This document shows, in pieces, positions 17,780-27,022 of a DNA stretch of 64,000 bases. Each line of letters begins with the position of its first letter. Position 1 is the stretch's first letter. Both the position numbers and the translations under genes were made by a program. The notes beneath the pieces are model-generated. The model ran no database searches and was not told the origin of the DNA. It saw nothing but the letters and a program-made list of their open reading frames with translations. Origin of the DNA: Corynebacterium bovis DSM 20582 = CIP 54.80 (GTDB lineage: Bacteria; Actinomycetota; Actinomycetes; Mycobacteriales; Mycobacteriaceae); contig NZ_CP047187.1 of the NCBI RefSeq assembly GCF_030408615.1, positions 248,001 to 312,000 of the forward strand. Reading direction: 5' to 3'.

Positions 17780-19478
17780 CCGGCAGCGGTACGTGGAGCT
17801 CTTCGGTCCGACGACGGGTGACCTCATCCGTCTCGCGGACACGAACCTCCGCGTGCGCATCGAACACGACTACTCGGCGGTCTACCCCGGGGACGAGTCG
17901 GTGTACGGCGGCGGGAAGGCCGTCCGTGACGGCATGGCGATGGACCCGGGCGCGGAGAACGAACTGGACACCGTGATCGTCGGCGTCGTCGTCCTCGACG
18001 CGAAGGTCGGCGTCGTCAAGGGCGACGTCGGGATCCGCGACGGCCGGATCGTGAAGATCGGCAAGGCCGGCAACCCCAACACCCAGGACGGTGTGGACCC
18101 CGACCTCGTCATCGGCCCGGGGACCGAGGTCATCGCAGGTCAGAACCGCATCCTCACCGCCGGTGGCATCGACACGCACATCCACTACATCACCCCGCAG
18201 CAGGCGGAGGAGGGGCTGTCCAACGGCATCACCACCTTCTTCGGCGGCGGGACCAGCCCCGCGGAGGGCACCCTCGGCACGACGTGCACCCCCGGCCGGT
18301 CCGGCATCGAGTTCATGCTCCGCGCCGCGGAGGGCATGCCCGTGAACACCGGCTTCCTCGGCAAGGGCTCCGCGTCCCTGCACGAGGGGCTGCGCCGGCA
18401 GATCCGGGCCGGGGCCGCCGGCCTGAAGATCCACGAGGACTGGGGCGCCACCCCGAAGACGATCCCCGTCGCGATGGACCTGTGCGACGAGTTCGACGTC
18501 CAGCTCGCCATCCACACCGACACGCTCAACGAGGGCGGCTTCTTCGAGTCGACCGCGCGGGCGTTCGGCGGCCGGCCGGTGCACACCTTCCACTCCGAGG
18601 GCGCCGGCGGCGGTCACGCCCCGGACATCATCCGGGTGGTGGGGATGCCCAACGTCCTGCCGGCGTCGACGAACCCGACGCTGCCCTACACCGTGAACTC
18701 CGTCGAGGAGCTCCTCGACATGGTCATGGTGTGCCACCACCTGTCCCACGACATCCCGGAGGACGTCGCCTTCGCGGACTCCCGCGTCCGCGCGGAGACC
18801 ATCGCCGCGGAGACGGTCCTCCACGACATGGGCCTCATCAGCATCTTCAGTTCGGACTCGCAGGCGATGGGCCGCGTCGGCGAGTCCTGGGCCCGCGCGT
18901 TCCAGACCGCCCACCACTGCCGGGAGCAGCTCGGCGAACTCGAGGGCGACTGCGGTGACGACAACAACCGCGTGCTGCGGTACGTCGCGAAGATGACGAT
19001 CAACCCGGCCATCGCCCAGGGCATCGCCTCCCACGTCGGCAGCATCGAACCGGGCAAGCTCGCGGACCTCGTCCTCTGGCCCACGGCCAGTTTCGCCGCG
19101 AAGCCCCGGCTCGTCCTGCGGCAGGGCCGGATCTGCTGGGCGGTCATGGGCGACCCGAACGCGAGCATCTCCACCCCGGAGCCGGTGTTCTTCCGCCACC
19201 AGTTCGGCGACTACGGCCTCGCCCTCCCGGCGACGCGCGCGACGTTCATGTCCCGCGTCGCCATCGAGGCCGGGGTGCCGGAACGCCTGGGCCTGACCTC
19301 GGCGGTGCTGCCCGTGGAGAACTGCCGGGACATCGGGAAGCGGGACATGGTGCGCAACGACACCCTCGCGGACATCAGCGTCGACCCCGACACCTACGAG
19401 GTCCGCGTCAACGGCGAGGTCGCGACCATCGACCCGGCGGACTCCCTGCCCCTCGCCCAGCTGCACTACCTGTTCTGA
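17766..19478 (+). CDS. ureC: Urease subunit alpha (catalytic)
   Basis: The 570-residue catalytic subunit carrying the di-nickel site. All ligands can be placed: His138 and His140 (THIHY), the carbamylated Lys221 (LKIHEDWG), His250, His276 (HTFHSEG) and Asp364 (SSDSQAMGR). The mobile flap [13 protein letters not shown] carries Cys323 and His324. Length is typical (567-573). It overlaps the end of ureB. The intact site indicates an active enzyme that needs Ni delivery by UreD/F/G. Confidence 0.98.
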   Translation: MAEIDRQRYVELFGPTTGDLIRLADTNLRVRIEHDYSAVYPGDESVYGGGKAVRDGMAMDPGAENELDTVIVGVVVLDAKVGVVKGDVGIRDGRIVKIGKAGNPNTQDGVDPDLVIGPGTEVIAGQNRILTAGGIDTHIHYITPQQAEEGLSNGITTFFGGGTSPAEGTLGTTCTPGRSGIEFMLRAAEGMPVNTGFLGKGSASLHEGLRRQIRAGAAGLKIHEDWGATPKTIPVAMDLCDEFDVQLAIHTDTLNEGGFFESTARAFGGRPVHTFHSEGAGGGHAPDIIRVVGMPNVLPASTNPTLPYTVNSVEELLDMVMVCHHLSHDIPEDVAFADSRVRAETIAAETVLHDMGLISIFSSDSQAMGRVGESWARAFQTAHHCREQLGELEGDCGDDNNRVLRYVAKMTINPAIAQGIASHVGSIEPGKLADLVLWPTASFAAKPRLVLRQGRICWAVMGDPNASISTPEPVFFRHQFGDYGLALPATRATFMSRVAIEAGVPERLGLTSAVLPVENCRDIGKRDMVRNDTLADISVDPDTYEVRVNGEVATIDPADSLPLAQLHYLF

Positions 19479-19568
19479 CCCTGTCCGACCGGTCCGGGAC
19501 CCGGCCGCGTCGCCCGACGGTGGCGCGGCCCGGCCGCCGGCGACCCCGCCCGAGGAGGTGACGCCCAC

Positions 19569-20366
19569 GTGGACGACCATGCACCGTCGTCGTTGTTCCC
19601 GCTGCTCCAGGCGGTGATCTACGGCGACTCCGCCTACCCGTCGGGCCGGTACACGCTGTCGCACGGCCTCGAGGGGCTCGTCGGCACCGGGCGGGTGACC
19701 GGGGCCGACGGGTCCGGGAAGGTTCTCGACGACCACCTCAGATACACGGCGGGTCCGGGGGACGCGGTCGCCACGGCGTGTGCCGCGCTCCTCGCCACGG
19801 CACCGGCGCACCGGGACCGTCCCGTCGACGACAGGATGAAGGAGCTGGTCCGGCTCGATGCGGAGCTCAGTGCAACGAAGATCACCGCGGAACTACGCCG
19901 CGCGTCCACCCGCGTGGGCCGTCAGACCCTCATGGTCCACGGCCAGGTGCGGGACCGTTCGGCCGGGGAGTGTCCGGCGCCCCCACGGTCCGTGACGGAC
20001 CTGCTGGACGTGTTCGCCCGGGCGGCCCGCGAGCGGCGGACCGCGGCCAACCAGGCGGTCGCGATGGGCCTCATCCACTCGGCGAACGGCCTGTCGCCCC
20101 TCGAGGGCGTGGCCGTGGAACTGCTCGGCCTCGCGGTCGGGTGGTCGAGTGCGGCGCTGCGCCTCCGCCAGTGCGACCACGTGCGGGCCCAGGCGATGGT
20201 CGCCCGGTCCCTGCCCGTCATCTCCGAGGTCGCGGCGGCGAGCGTGCGCGCGGCGGAGGCCGCCCTCGCCGACGGGTCGTTCCGGCTCATCGGGCGGGCC
20301 AGCCCGGGGTCGGACCTGGCCAGCGCGGCGCACGAGACCGCCCCGGCGAGGCTGTTCATGAGCTGA
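19569..20366 (+). CDS. ureF: Urease accessory protein UreF
   Basis: A 265-residue all-helical UreF, which joins UreD and UreG on apo-urease and controls GTP use during nickel insertion. Recognisable family features are the opening LFPLLQAVIYGDSAYPSGRYTLSHGLEGLV and the RVGRQTLMVHG and MGLIHSANGLSPLEG segments. GTG 19569 has GAGGAGG at 19550-19556. Length is slightly above the usual 225-240. The gene that should precede it in many operons, ureE, is absent from the 90-base gap after ureC. Confidence 0.93.
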   Translation: MDDHAPSSLFPLLQAVIYGDSAYPSGRYTLSHGLEGLVGTGRVTGADGSGKVLDDHLRYTAGPGDAVATACAALLATAPAHRDRPVDDRMKELVRLDAELSATKITAELRRASTRVGRQTLMVHGQVRDRSAGECPAPPRSVTDLLDVFARAARERRTAANQAVAMGLIHSANGLSPLEGVAVELLGLAVGWSSAALRLRQCDHVRAQAMVARSLPVISEVAAASVRAAEAALADGSFRLIGRASPGSDLASAAHETAPARLFMS

Positions 20367-20448
20367 CCGGGGCGTCGACCCCCTCCGAAACACCCCGAAA
20401 CCAACCGAAACCCACCGAGAGACACACGGACGAAAGAGAGGCAGCACC

Positions 20449-21147
20449 ATGAGCCCACACACAGTGACCGGCGAAGGATCCCCCCTGCGCATCGGCGTCG
20501 GCGGACCCGTCGGGTCCGGCAAGACCGCGCTCATCGAGGCGCTCGTGCCGAAGCTCGTCGAGCGCGGGCGGCACGTCGGCGTCATCACGAACGACATCTA
20601 CACCCAGGAGGACGCCCAGCACATCCGCCGGCAGCTCGAGGGCGTCATCCCCGGTGACCTCGTCATCGGCGTCGAGACCGGGTCGTGCCCGCACACCGCG
20701 GTCCGCGACGACCCGACGATGAACCTCATGACCGCCGCCGACCTCCTCGACGAGCACCCGGAGATCGACACCCTGTTCTTCGAGTCCGGCGGGGACAACC
20801 TCACGCTGACGTTCTCCCCGGCGCTCGTCGACGTGTTCGTCTTCGTCCTCGACACCGCCGAGGGGGAGAAGATGCCGCGGAAGCGGGGCCCGGGGATCAC
20901 GGACTCCGACATCCTCGTCATCAACAAGATCGACATCGCGAAGTACGTGCGCTGCGACCTCGAGCGGATGGTCACGGACGCGGACACCGTCCGCTCCGGC
21001 CGGCGGGTCATCCAGACGAACTGCCTCGACGGCGTGGGCGTCGAGGAGCTCCTCGACGCGCTCGAGGAGTACCGCGACACCGGCTCCGGCGAGCCGGGCG
21101 CGGAGCAGGCGGGGGCCGGCGCGGCGGGGGCAGAGCCACGTCAGTGA
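20449..21147 (+). CDS. ureG: Urease accessory GTPase UreG
   Basis: The 232-residue SIMIBI GTPase that powers nickel insertion. P-loop GPVGSGKT (19-26), the nickel-binding Cys80-Pro-His82 motif (ETGSCPHTAVRDD), the ESGGDNL switch and the NKID base-recognition motif are all present. Residues beyond about 212 are an extra Gly/Ala-rich tail. In many bacteria UreG receives nickel from UreE; here the His-rich protein is the only other evident candidate donor in the operon. The stop overlaps the ureD start (GTGA). Confidence 0.97.
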   Translation: MSPHTVTGEGSPLRIGVGGPVGSGKTALIEALVPKLVERGRHVGVITNDIYTQEDAQHIRRQLEGVIPGDLVIGVETGSCPHTAVRDDPTMNLMTAADLLDEHPEIDTLFFESGGDNLTLTFSPALVDVFVFVLDTAEGEKMPRKRGPGITDSDILVINKIDIAKYVRCDLERMVTDADTVRSGRRVIQTNCLDGVGVEELLDALEEYRDTGSGEPGAEQAGAGAAGAEPRQ

Positions 21148-22172
21148 GCCGGCTCGACCCCTCCGCACTCACGCCCCCCGTGCCGCCGGAGCTGGACCGG
21201 TTCCTCGCCGCGACGGACCCCCGGCCGGGGGACGCGACGGCACGCCGGTCCGGTGTCCAGGCCGTCGGCAGGCCCGGCAAGGTCGGCGTCATCCACGGTG
21301 CACTCGGCGTCGGCGCGTCGGGACACACGGTGCTCCGCGACCGCTTCGTCAAGGCCCCGATGCACCTCACCCGCCCCCTCTACGTCGACCCGACGGACCC
21401 GGACCACGCGTGCGTGTACCTGTGCATGACCGGCGGCGGCATCGCCGAGAACGACCGGATCGGGCAGCGCTTCCGCGTCGCGTCCGGGGCGTCGGCGACC
21501 GTGACGACGCAGGCGGCGACGAACGTCCACCGGATGAACGCCGGGTTCGGGTCGCAGTGGACCGTCGTCGAGCAGGAGCCGGGGTCGGTCGTGGAGTACC
21601 TGCCGTGGCACACGACGTTGTTCGCCGGGTCGCGGCTCGTGCAGTCCACCGACTTCGACGTCGCGCCCGGGGCGACGCTCATGGCGTCCGAGGTGCTGCT
21701 CGTCGGCCGGCTCGCGCGCGGCGAGTGCCACGAGTTCGACGCGCTCGCCCTGACGTCCCGGGTGGTGCGCGACGGGCTGCCGCTCATGTCGGACACGGTG
21801 TGCGTCGTCGGGCGCGGCAGTGGCACGAGTGAGATGCTGTTCTCCCGGTGGCCGGTGTGGGGCACGCTGCTCATCGTGCCTGCGGAGCCCGACGGCGGGC
21901 GCGGCACGGACGCGGTCGTCGCCGCGGTCCGCGACGCCTGCCCGACGACGAGCCTCATCGGGTCGTACCGGGCGGGGCAGCCGGGGGAGGTCGCCGGGCG
22001 CCCGGACCGGGAGGTTGTCGTCGGCGTGACGACGATGGTCGCCGACCAGGGCGTCGTCGTGCGCGTCGCGGGGCACTCGCCCGTCGCGGTGCGCGCGACG
22101 GTGCAGCGGGCGCACGACGTCGCCCGCCGGATCCTCCTCGGCCGCCCCGCGTTCGACCTGCGCTGCATGTGA
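21144..22172 (+). CDS. ureD: Urease accessory protein UreD (UreH)
   Basis: A 342-residue UreD, the scaffold that binds apo-urease and is thought to channel nickel to the active site. Typical segments are HGALGVGASGHTVLRDRFVKAPMHLTRPLYVD, CVYLCMTGGGIAENDRI and the TTQAATNVHRM stretch. It is longer than average owing to a 35-residue N-terminal segment. The GTG start overlaps the ureG stop. It is the last gene of the operon. Confidence 0.93.
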   Translation: MSRLDPSALTPPVPPELDRFLAATDPRPGDATARRSGVQAVGRPGKVGVIHGALGVGASGHTVLRDRFVKAPMHLTRPLYVDPTDPDHACVYLCMTGGGIAENDRIGQRFRVASGASATVTTQAATNVHRMNAGFGSQWTVVEQEPGSVVEYLPWHTTLFAGSRLVQSTDFDVAPGATLMASEVLLVGRLARGECHEFDALALTSRVVRDGLPLMSDTVCVVGRGSGTSEMLFSRWPVWGTLLIVPAEPDGGRGTDAVVAAVRDACPTTSLIGSYRAGQPGEVAGRPDREVVVGVTTMVADQGVVVRVAGHSPVAVRATVQRAHDVARRILLGRPAFDLRCM

Positions 22173-22181
22173 CGGCCCCGC

Positions 22182-22243
22182 CGGTGCGGTGCGGTGTGCG
22201 CCCGGTGAGGTGCGGTGCGGTGTGGTGAGGCCCGGTGCGGTGG
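22182..22243. repeat. Low-complexity GGTGCGGTG repeats after ureD
   Basis: Short GGTGCGGTG and GGTGAGG words recur through the 120-base gap between convergent ureD and the arsR-type gene. No clear hairpin. Confidence 0.45.
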
Positions 22244-22294
22244 GGGAAGGTGCAGGTCAGGGGAGGGTTCGACGGCCCCCTCCGCCGCCGGCCG

Positions 22295-22612
22295 TCAGCG
22301 CCCGTCGGTCGCGTGGGGCGCCCCGACGTGGTGCAGGAGGTCGTGCACCCGGGGGTCGGTGAGGGCGTACCGCGTCTCACGCCCCTCGCGGGTCGGTTCG
22401 ATGATCCCGGCGGCGGCCATCGACGTCAGCGCGGCCGAGGCGGTGACCGTGCGGACACCGGTGGCCTCGGCGAGTTCGGTGACGGACCGGCGGCCCGGCC
22501 CCTGGTGGTGCATGGTCACGAGGAGGCGCAGGCGCGTCGGGTCGCCGAGGACCTTGAACACCGGGGCCCAGTCGTCGGCGGTCTCCAACACGTGAGGGGG
22601 GAGCGGCAACAT
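22295..22612 (-). CDS. ArsR/SmtB-family metal-sensor-like repressor
   Basis: A 105-residue winged-helix repressor. The core FKVLGDPTRLRLLVTMHHQ, the recognition helix region TELAEATGVRTVTASAALTSMAAAGII and the wing EGRETRYALTD are typical of ArsR. The classic alpha3 ELCVCDL cysteine box is missing. The last helix is His-rich (His90, 94, 95, 100), as in Ni/Co sensors of the NmtR/KmtR type. A TACGAT -10 ends 6 bases before the ATG (leaderless). It is divergent from the permease gene and next to the urease operon, so nickel-dependent control of both is a good guess. Confidence 0.85.
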   Translation of the reverse strand: MLPLPPHVLETADDWAPVFKVLGDPTRLRLLVTMHHQGPGRRSVTELAEATGVRTVTASAALTSMAAAGIIEPTREGRETRYALTDPRVHDLLHHVGAPHATDGR

Positions 22613-22618
22613 GAATCC

Positions 22619-22677
22619 ATCGTAACCCGCACCCCCTGTCACACCCGTGCGCCTGACAGTCAAACACCCGTTAGAAT
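22619..22677. promoter_or_regulatory. Divergent arsR / permease promoter region with CTGACAGTCA operator
   Basis: Minus-strand -10 TACGAT (22624-22619) serves the repressor. Plus-strand -10 TAGAAT (22672-22677) serves the transporter. CTGACAGTCA at 22653-22662 falls in the spacer of the plus promoter and just upstream of the minus -35 position, well placed for auto- and co-repression. It is the reverse complement of the 10-mer at the ureA promoter. No DtxR-type iron box is seen. Confidence 0.55.
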
Positions 22678-22764
22678 GTCGTGGGTACGCCGGGTCGCGG
22701 AGTCCGTCGCAGCGGACACCGGGGTGAGGGTTCACACATGGATGATCGCAGTGGAGGGAGGCGC

Positions 22765-23886
22765 ATGGCGTCCGAGGGAGTCGAGGAACCGGGCACCGCG
22801 CAGGGCCGCCCCGCCGACACGGACACGCTCGGCCTCCGCGCGGCCCGCCGCCGGACGGTGGCGTGGTGCGTCGGGCTCGCGGCGGCGCTCGTCGTCACCC
22901 TCGTCGTCGGCGTCGGGGCCGGGCCGGTCGGCGTCGCCCCCGGGGACTCCGCGTCGATCCTCTGGTCGCACCTCACCGGGCTCGTCACGGGTCGCGACGG
23001 GGTGGCCGCCGGGGTGCGGGGGGACACGATCATCTGGACCATCCGTGTGCCGCGGGTGGTCCTCGGCGCGGCCGTCGGGGCGGGGCTCGCCCTCACCGGC
23101 GCGGTGATGCAGACGGTCGTGCGCAACATCCTCGCGGACCCGTACATCCTCGGCGTGAACTCCGGGGCGAGTGTCGGCGCCGCCGCCTCGATCGTCCTCG
23201 GCATCGGCGCGGGCCTCGGCGACTACGCCCTCCAGGGCAGTGCGTTCGTCGGCGCGTTCCTCGCCTCGGTCCTCGTCTTCACCGTCGCCCGCTCCGCCGG
23301 GCGGTTGACGTCGACCCGCCTGCTCATGGCCGGGGTGGCCGTCGGTTACGCCCTGTCGGCGGGCACGAGCTTCCTCATCTTCGCCTCGGACGACGCGGAG
23401 AGCGCCCGGTCGGTCATGTTCTGGCTGCTCGGGTCGCTCGCCCTCGCCTCGTGGGGCGGGGTGCTCGCCGTGACCGTCGCGGTCGTCGTGCTCGCCGCGG
23501 TCGTCCTCACGGTCCTCGGCCGGAGGCTCGACGCCCTCGCCGTGGGCGACGACACCGCCCTCTCGCTCGGCGTCCACCCCGAGCGGTTCCGCATGGGGCT
23601 GCTCGTCGTCGTGTGCCTGCTCGTCGGCGTGGTCGTGGCGATGGCCGGGAGCATCGGCTTCGTCGGGCTCGTCGTCCCGCACCTCGCCCGCCGCGCGGTC
23701 GGCGGGGCGCACCGGGCGGTGCTGCCTGTCTCCGCGCTGATGGGGGCGGTGCTGCTGGTGTGGGCGGACATCGCCGCCCGCACGCTGCTGGCCCCGCAGG
23801 AGATCCCGATCGGCGTCATCACCGCGATCGTCGGCGCGCCGTTCCTGCTGCTGCTCGTCCGGCGCATGAGGACGGTGGAGGCGTGA
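22765..23886 (+). CDS. FecCD-family ABC transporter permease
   Basis: A 373-residue permease with about ten membrane helices, of the FecCD/BtuC family that imports iron-siderophores, haem, cobalamin and other metal complexes. Family features: TIIWTIRVPRVVLGAAVGAGLALTGAVMQ, NPYI-like ADPYILGVNSGASVGA, and GSIGFVGLVVPHLARR. Start 22765 is preferred because GGAGGGAGG lies just ahead; an upstream ATG (22738) has no ribosome site. It is first in an operon with the binding protein and ATPase. Position between an ArsR repressor and urease suggests a nickel or cobalt complex as cargo. Confidence 0.88.
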   Translation: MASEGVEEPGTAQGRPADTDTLGLRAARRRTVAWCVGLAAALVVTLVVGVGAGPVGVAPGDSASILWSHLTGLVTGRDGVAAGVRGDTIIWTIRVPRVVLGAAVGAGLALTGAVMQTVVRNILADPYILGVNSGASVGAAASIVLGIGAGLGDYALQGSAFVGAFLASVLVFTVARSAGRLTSTRLLMAGVAVGYALSAGTSFLIFASDDAESARSVMFWLLGSLALASWGGVLAVTVAVVVLAAVVLTVLGRRLDALAVGDDTALSLGVHPERFRMGLLVVVCLLVGVVVAMAGSIGFVGLVVPHLARRAVGGAHRAVLPVSALMGAVLLVWADIAARTLLAPQEIPIGVITAIVGAPFLLLLVRRMRTVEA

Positions 23887-24029
23887 GGGCCGCGGAGGGG
23901 GCCGTCGGACCCTCACCCCCGACACCACCGACCACCCGGGCCGGCCGCACCTGACACGGCCGGCCACGACCGGGACGCCGGGGGCGCAGCCCCGGTCCCG
24001 ACAGACACCCCAGACGACCAGGAGGAACA

Positions 24030-25157
24030 GTGAAGAAGACCATCACCGCCGCGGTGCTCGCAGCCGCGGTGACCGTGCCGCTCGCCGCGTGCTCGACCGA
24101 CGACGCGACCACCGACGCCCACCAGATCAGCGTGGAGAACTGCGGCGACACCGTCACCTTCGACCACACGCCGCAGCGGGTGACGCTCATGAAGCCCGCG
24201 TCCGTGCCGACGCTCCACCGGCTCGGCGTCATGGACACCGTCGTCGCCCGGGCCGGGGTGTACCCGGACGAGTACTTCGACGACGCCACCCGGGCGGAAC
24301 TCGCGAAGGTCCCGAGCATCACCGACAAGCTCAACCCCAGCGGCCACGTCCAGGTCTCCAAGGAGGAGGTCGTGCAGACCGACCCGGACCTCGTCATCGG
24401 CGAGTCGGACACGATCACCCGCCAGGCGCTCGCCGACACGGGCATCCGGCTCGTCGAGGAGCCCGGGTTCTGCGGGGCGATCACCGGCGACGCCCGGTTC
24501 GACGACATCTACGACCAGGTCCGCACCTACGGCACGATCTTCGGCAAGTCCGACGAGGCCGACGCCTACGTCTCCGAGCTGCGCAGCCGCGTCGACGACA
24601 TGCGCGCCCGCGCGACCGAGGCCGGGAAGAAGGCCGAGCAGGCCCTCGGCCACCAGCTCAGCGTCGCCGTGCTCTACCCCTCGGTCGGCGGCGGGACGAC
24701 GTACGCCTACGGCCGCAGCTCCATGTCCCACCCGCTCGTCGAGGCCGCCGGGCTGAAGAACGTCTTCGGTGACCAGCAGAAGCGCGTCTTCGAGGTCAAC
24801 ACCGAGGAGGTCGTGGACCGCAACCCGGACATCATCATCTCCCTGTACAGCCAGGGCTCGCCCGCCGACGTGGAGAAGGCGATCGCCGACCTGCCCGGCG
24901 CCGGGGACATCACGGCCGTGAAGGAGCACCGGATCCTGCCGATGCTCATCAACTTCGCCGAGCCGCCGACGCCGCTCGCCGTCGACGGGCTGGAGAAGGT
25001 GACGAAGGAGGTCTCGGACATCACGGCCGCCGCGTCCGCCGGGGGAGCCGCCACCGAGTCGGCGTCCGCCACCGAGTCGGCCAGCGAGTCCGCCACCGCG
25101 TCGGCCACTCAGTCCGCCGCCGCGTCCGCCACCGAGTCGGCGGTGCCGGCACGGTGA
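24030..25157 (+). CDS. Substrate-binding lipoprotein of a FecCD-type ABC importer
   Basis: A 375-residue periplasmic-binding-type lipoprotein. The signal MKKTITAAVLAAAVTVPLAAC ends at lipobox Cys21, and the mature part has the class III two-lobe FecB/BtuF fold (PQRVTLMKPASVPTLHRLG; DPDLVIGESD; DIIISLYSQG). About 40 C-terminal residues are Ser/Ala/Thr/Glu repeats, probably a disordered tail. AGGAGG precedes the ATG. It captures the metal complex and delivers it to the permease. The stop overlaps the GTG of the ATPase gene. Confidence 0.87.
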   Translation: MKKTITAAVLAAAVTVPLAACSTDDATTDAHQISVENCGDTVTFDHTPQRVTLMKPASVPTLHRLGVMDTVVARAGVYPDEYFDDATRAELAKVPSITDKLNPSGHVQVSKEEVVQTDPDLVIGESDTITRQALADTGIRLVEEPGFCGAITGDARFDDIYDQVRTYGTIFGKSDEADAYVSELRSRVDDMRARATEAGKKAEQALGHQLSVAVLYPSVGGGTTYAYGRSSMSHPLVEAAGLKNVFGDQQKRVFEVNTEEVVDRNPDIIISLYSQGSPADVEKAIADLPGAGDITAVKEHRILPMLINFAEPPTPLAVDGLEKVTKEVSDITAAASAGGAATESASATESASESATASATQSAAASATESAVPAR

Positions 25158-25942
25158 TCGAGGCGCGCGACCTCGTCTTCCGCTACGGGCGGGCGCGGCG
25201 ACCCGCGTCCGGCCCCGCCCCGCACCCGCAGCTCGACGACGTGAGCCTCCGGGTCACCGACGGCGAGAAGGTCGGGGTCGTCGGCCCGAACGGCAGCGGC
25301 AAGACCACGCTGCTCCGGATGCTCTACGGCTCCCTCACCCCGGACCGGGGGCAGGTCCTGCTCGACGGCCGCGACCTCGCCGGTCTCCCGCGGCGCGACA
25401 TCGCCCGGGAGCTCGCGGTCGTGGTCCAGGAGCGCAGTTCGGACCTGCCGATGACCGTCGCCGACCTCGTCATGCTCGGCCGGTTGCCGTACCAGGGCAC
25501 CCCCGGGCACACGCGGGCGGACGACGAGGCCGCCGTCACCCGGGCCCTCGCGACGGTCGGGATGGACACCCTCGCGCGCCGGGACTTCGCGGTCCTCTCC
25601 GGCGGGGAGCGGCAGCGTGCGCTCATCGCCCGCGCCCTCGCCCAGGGCACGGGGCACATCCTTCTCGACGAACCGACGAACCACCTGGACATCCGCTACC
25701 AGCACGACGTCCTGGACATGGTGTCGCGCCTGCCCGCGACGGTCGTGGTGGTCCTCCACGACCTCAACCTCACGGCACGCTACTGCGACCGGGTCGTCGT
25801 CATGGACGCGGGCCGGATCATCGCCGACGGCGCCCCGGCCGACGTGCTCGTCCCCGAGGTCATCGCGCCGGTGTACGGCGTGGACGTGCGGCGGGTCGAC
25901 GTCGACGGGGACGTGAACCTCGTCTTCCGCCCGCGGCGCTGA
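25154..25942 (+). CDS. ABC transporter ATP-binding protein (FecE type)
   Basis: A 262-residue ATPase of the siderophore/cobalamin class: Walker A GPNGSGKTT, Q-loop VVQERSS, the PMTVADLVMLGRLPYQG segment typical of FecE/BtuD, signature LSGGERQRALIARALAQ, Walker B HILLDEPTNHLD, and switch His in VVLHDLN. It completes the importer. GTG 25154 overlaps the preceding stop (GTGA). Cargo is not determined by sequence; context points to a metal complex. Confidence 0.9.
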   Translation: MIEARDLVFRYGRARRPASGPAPHPQLDDVSLRVTDGEKVGVVGPNGSGKTTLLRMLYGSLTPDRGQVLLDGRDLAGLPRRDIARELAVVVQERSSDLPMTVADLVMLGRLPYQGTPGHTRADDEAAVTRALATVGMDTLARRDFAVLSGGERQRALIARALAQGTGHILLDEPTNHLDIRYQHDVLDMVSRLPATVVVVLHDLNLTARYCDRVVVMDAGRIIADGAPADVLVPEVIAPVYGVDVRRVDVDGDVNLVFRPRR

Positions 25943-26019
25943 CGCGGCCGCCGGGCGGGTCGGGGGAGGCGGCGCGGTGCGGCGGTCAGACCCCGCCCCG
26001 CGTCAGTTCCGCCCCGCGG

Positions 26020-26412
26020 TCACTCCCCGGCGGGCGAGACGATCTGGATGAGGTTGCCGACGGTATCGTCGAACACCGCGGTCCACACGGGCCCGGCCTT
26101 GGCGGGCTCCGCGGTGAACCGCACCCCGCGCCCGGTGAGCCGCCGGTGCTCGGCGCGGACGTCGTCCACGGTGAACTGGGCCAGGGGGATGCCGTCGGCG
26201 ACGAGCGCGGACCGGTACGGCCCGACCGCGGGGTGCCCCGCGGGTTCGAGCAGCAGCTCGGTGCCGTCCGGGTCGTCCGGGGAGCCGACGGTGAGCCAGG
26301 AGTCCTCGCCGAGGGGGACGTCGTGCCGGACCTCGAAGCCGAGGACGTCGGTGTAGAACGCGCGGGCCTTCGCCTGGTCGTCGACGTAGATGCTGGTCAG
26401 GGTGATCTTCAC
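26020..26412 (-). CDS. VOC-superfamily (glyoxalase/bleomycin-resistance fold) protein
   Basis: A 130-residue single-chain VOC protein with the paired beta-alpha-beta-beta-beta modules: ITLTSIYVDDQAKARAFYTDVLGFEVRHDV opens the first and AVFDDTVGNLIQIVSP closes the second. Function may be lyase, dioxygenase or drug binding; not decidable. GTG 26412 has GGGAGA upstream. Confidence 0.85.
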   Translation of the reverse strand: MKITLTSIYVDDQAKARAFYTDVLGFEVRHDVPLGEDSWLTVGSPDDPDGTELLLEPAGHPAVGPYRSALVADGIPLAQFTVDDVRAEHRRLTGRGVRFTAEPAKAGPVWTAVFDDTVGNLIQIVSPAGE

Positions 26413-26524
26413 GGGGTCTCCCGGGGTGTCGTGGGGCGGGGCTGGGTGAGCGGCGCGGGCACGGGCGACCGGCCCGGCCGCGCCGGGGGCCGCCCGCCCA
26501 CGCGGGGCTCGGTGTCTCGGTGGC

Positions 26525-26911
26525 TCAGTGCGCGGCGCGGGCGACGATCTGCCGCTCGTGCTCGCCGGGCTCGCGGACCGTGCCGCCGGCGGCGGTGAAG
26601 TCCTCGCCGTGCTTCGTGAGCCAGTGCGCCACCATCGAGCACACCGGCACCACGGCGACGCTCCGCTCACGGGTGTCGTCGAGAGCCCCCTCGACCAGCG
26701 CGGACCCGATCCCGCGGCCGCCGAAACGGTCGTCGACGACCGTGTGGTGGAAGATGCGGGCGGGGTTCTCGGGGTCGGAGGTGTCGTCGATGAAGTCGGC
26801 GGTCCCGGCTTGCTCACCGGTGTCGTCGACGGTCACGACGTACGACGCCGCATCCTCGTCGAGTGTGACGGTGAGCGCCGCGCCGGTCTTGTCTGTCAGT
26901 CCCTGGCTCAT
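26525..26911 (-). CDS. GNAT-fold N-acetyltransferase (YjdJ-like)
   Basis: A 128-residue small acetyltransferase of the YjdJ/GNAT type. The acetyl-CoA loop is [18 protein letters not shown], preceded by the strand IFHHTVVDD, and the C-terminal half has VVPVCSMVAHWLTKH. AGGAAAGG lies ahead of the ATG. The substrate is unknown. It is in tandem with the VOC gene (112-base gap) and may be co-transcribed with it. Confidence 0.85.
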   Translation of the reverse strand: MSQGLTDKTGAALTVTLDEDAASYVVTVDDTGEQAGTADFIDDTSDPENPARIFHHTVVDDRFGGRGIGSALVEGALDDTRERSVAVVPVCSMVAHWLTKHGEDFTAAGGTVREPGEHERQIVARAAH

Positions 26912-26970
26912 GGTGGTCCTTTCCTCAGGATGTCAGGTGGTTCCCGCCACTGTACCGGCGTCACGCGGCC

Positions 26971-27022
26971 CCCGACCGGCCCCCGACCGGCCCCCGACCG
27001 GGCCGCGACCGGCCCCGACCGG
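26971..27022. repeat. Tandem CCCCCGACCGG repeats
   Basis: Four to five copies of an 11-12-base word (CGACCGGCCCC) run through the otherwise empty gap between the GNAT gene and the FAD oxidoreductase. Nothing else is seen there besides the promoter at its end. Confidence 0.5.

Noticed and set aside
19479..20448. A hidden or short ureE between ureC, ureF and ureG
   Set aside because: The gaps are 90 and 82 bases and contain no frame; the 19569 gene is clearly UreF.
22681..22764. Longer start for the FecCD permease (22681 or 22738)
   Set aside because: 22681 lies at the transcription start predicted from TAGAAT, and 22738 has no ribosome site; 22765 has GGAGGGAGG.
22613..22764. DtxR/Fur-type iron box before the transporter
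   Set aside because: No TTAGG-type 19-bp palindrome is present; the only palindrome is TGACTGTCA-like.
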